Assembly: GCA_018609925.1 (NCBI GenBank) | Contig: JAHEOG010000150.1 | Location: forward strand, 1 to 13,914 | Direction of reading: 5' to 3' | Origin: Gammaproteobacteria bacterium | Lineage (GTDB): Bacteria > Pseudomonadota > Gammaproteobacteria > Thiohalorhabdales > Thiohalorhabdaceae | Length of the DNA: 13,914 nt | Shown: positions 13,881-13,914 of the stretch, piece by piece | Layout of the letters: each line of letters begins with the position of its first letter | How positions within the stretch are numbered: the stretch's first letter is position 1 | The notes under the pieces: generated by a model | What the model was told of the DNA's origin: nothing | Databases searched by the model: none | Seen by the model: the letters and a program-made list of their open reading frames with translations, nothing else | Program-made: the position numbers and the translations under genes

Positions 13881-13914
13881 ATGACCCATGCCGCTTTGCG
13901 TCCTCGCCTGCAGG
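13881..13914 (+). CDS. Start of a gene cut by the window end
   Basis: ATG 13881 is preceded by GGAGAG (13871-13876) at 4-base spacing and opens a frame of 11 codons (MTHAALRPRLQ) that runs off the window without a stop. Too little is visible to name a product. It is on the same strand as the DUF3179 gene, 90 bases downstream. Confidence 0.5.
   Translation, partial: MTHAALRPRLQ

Overview
The window is GC-rich, densely packed bacterial DNA. Its gene families (E. coli-type cytochrome bd with CydX and YbgE, YheT, Mak-type fructokinase, DusA, an OprP/OprO-type porin with a Pho box) point to a gammaproteobacterium. The Mrp antiporter gene and the serine O-succinyltransferase-like MetX would fit a salt-adapted, high-GC lineage, but that assignment is inference. 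GTG and TTG starts and 4-base start/stop overlaps are common.

Left part (1-1300). On the minus strand lies mnhE/mrpE, the apparent first gene of an Mrp Na+/H+ antiporter operon that continues beyond the window through an ATGA overlap. Behind it is the wreck of a PAS-GGDEF signalling gene: a PAS start and a GGDEF end survive in different frames, with the middle missing.

Middle part (1300-6540, plus strand). A YheT-family hydrolase is followed by a phosphate/polyphosphate-selective porin. The gap between them holds four 11-bp-spaced repeats resembling a double Pho box, which predicts PhoB control of the porin. A strong hairpin terminator closes the porin unit. Next comes a tight three-gene operon: a FIST-domain sensor protein, a SLOG/YpsA-like 'putative molybdenum carrier' protein and a ROK-family fructokinase (Mak), joined by two GTGA overlaps.

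Right part (6541-13914). A MetX-family acyltransferase, better matched to serine O-succinyltransferases than to homoserine acyltransferases, precedes a yjbQ gene with a frameshift at a run of eight G. dusA converges on yjbQ from the minus strand. Divergent from dusA is a complete cytochrome bd quinol oxidase operon: a small CydP-like protein, cydA (long Q-loop, all key ligands present), cydB, cydX (42 aa) and ybgE. A DUF3179 protein with its own candidate promoter follows. The window ends just inside a further gene whose leader can form a strong hairpin.

No tRNA, rRNA, CRISPR array, insertion sequence or phage gene was seen. No intergenic gap exceeds 300 bases.
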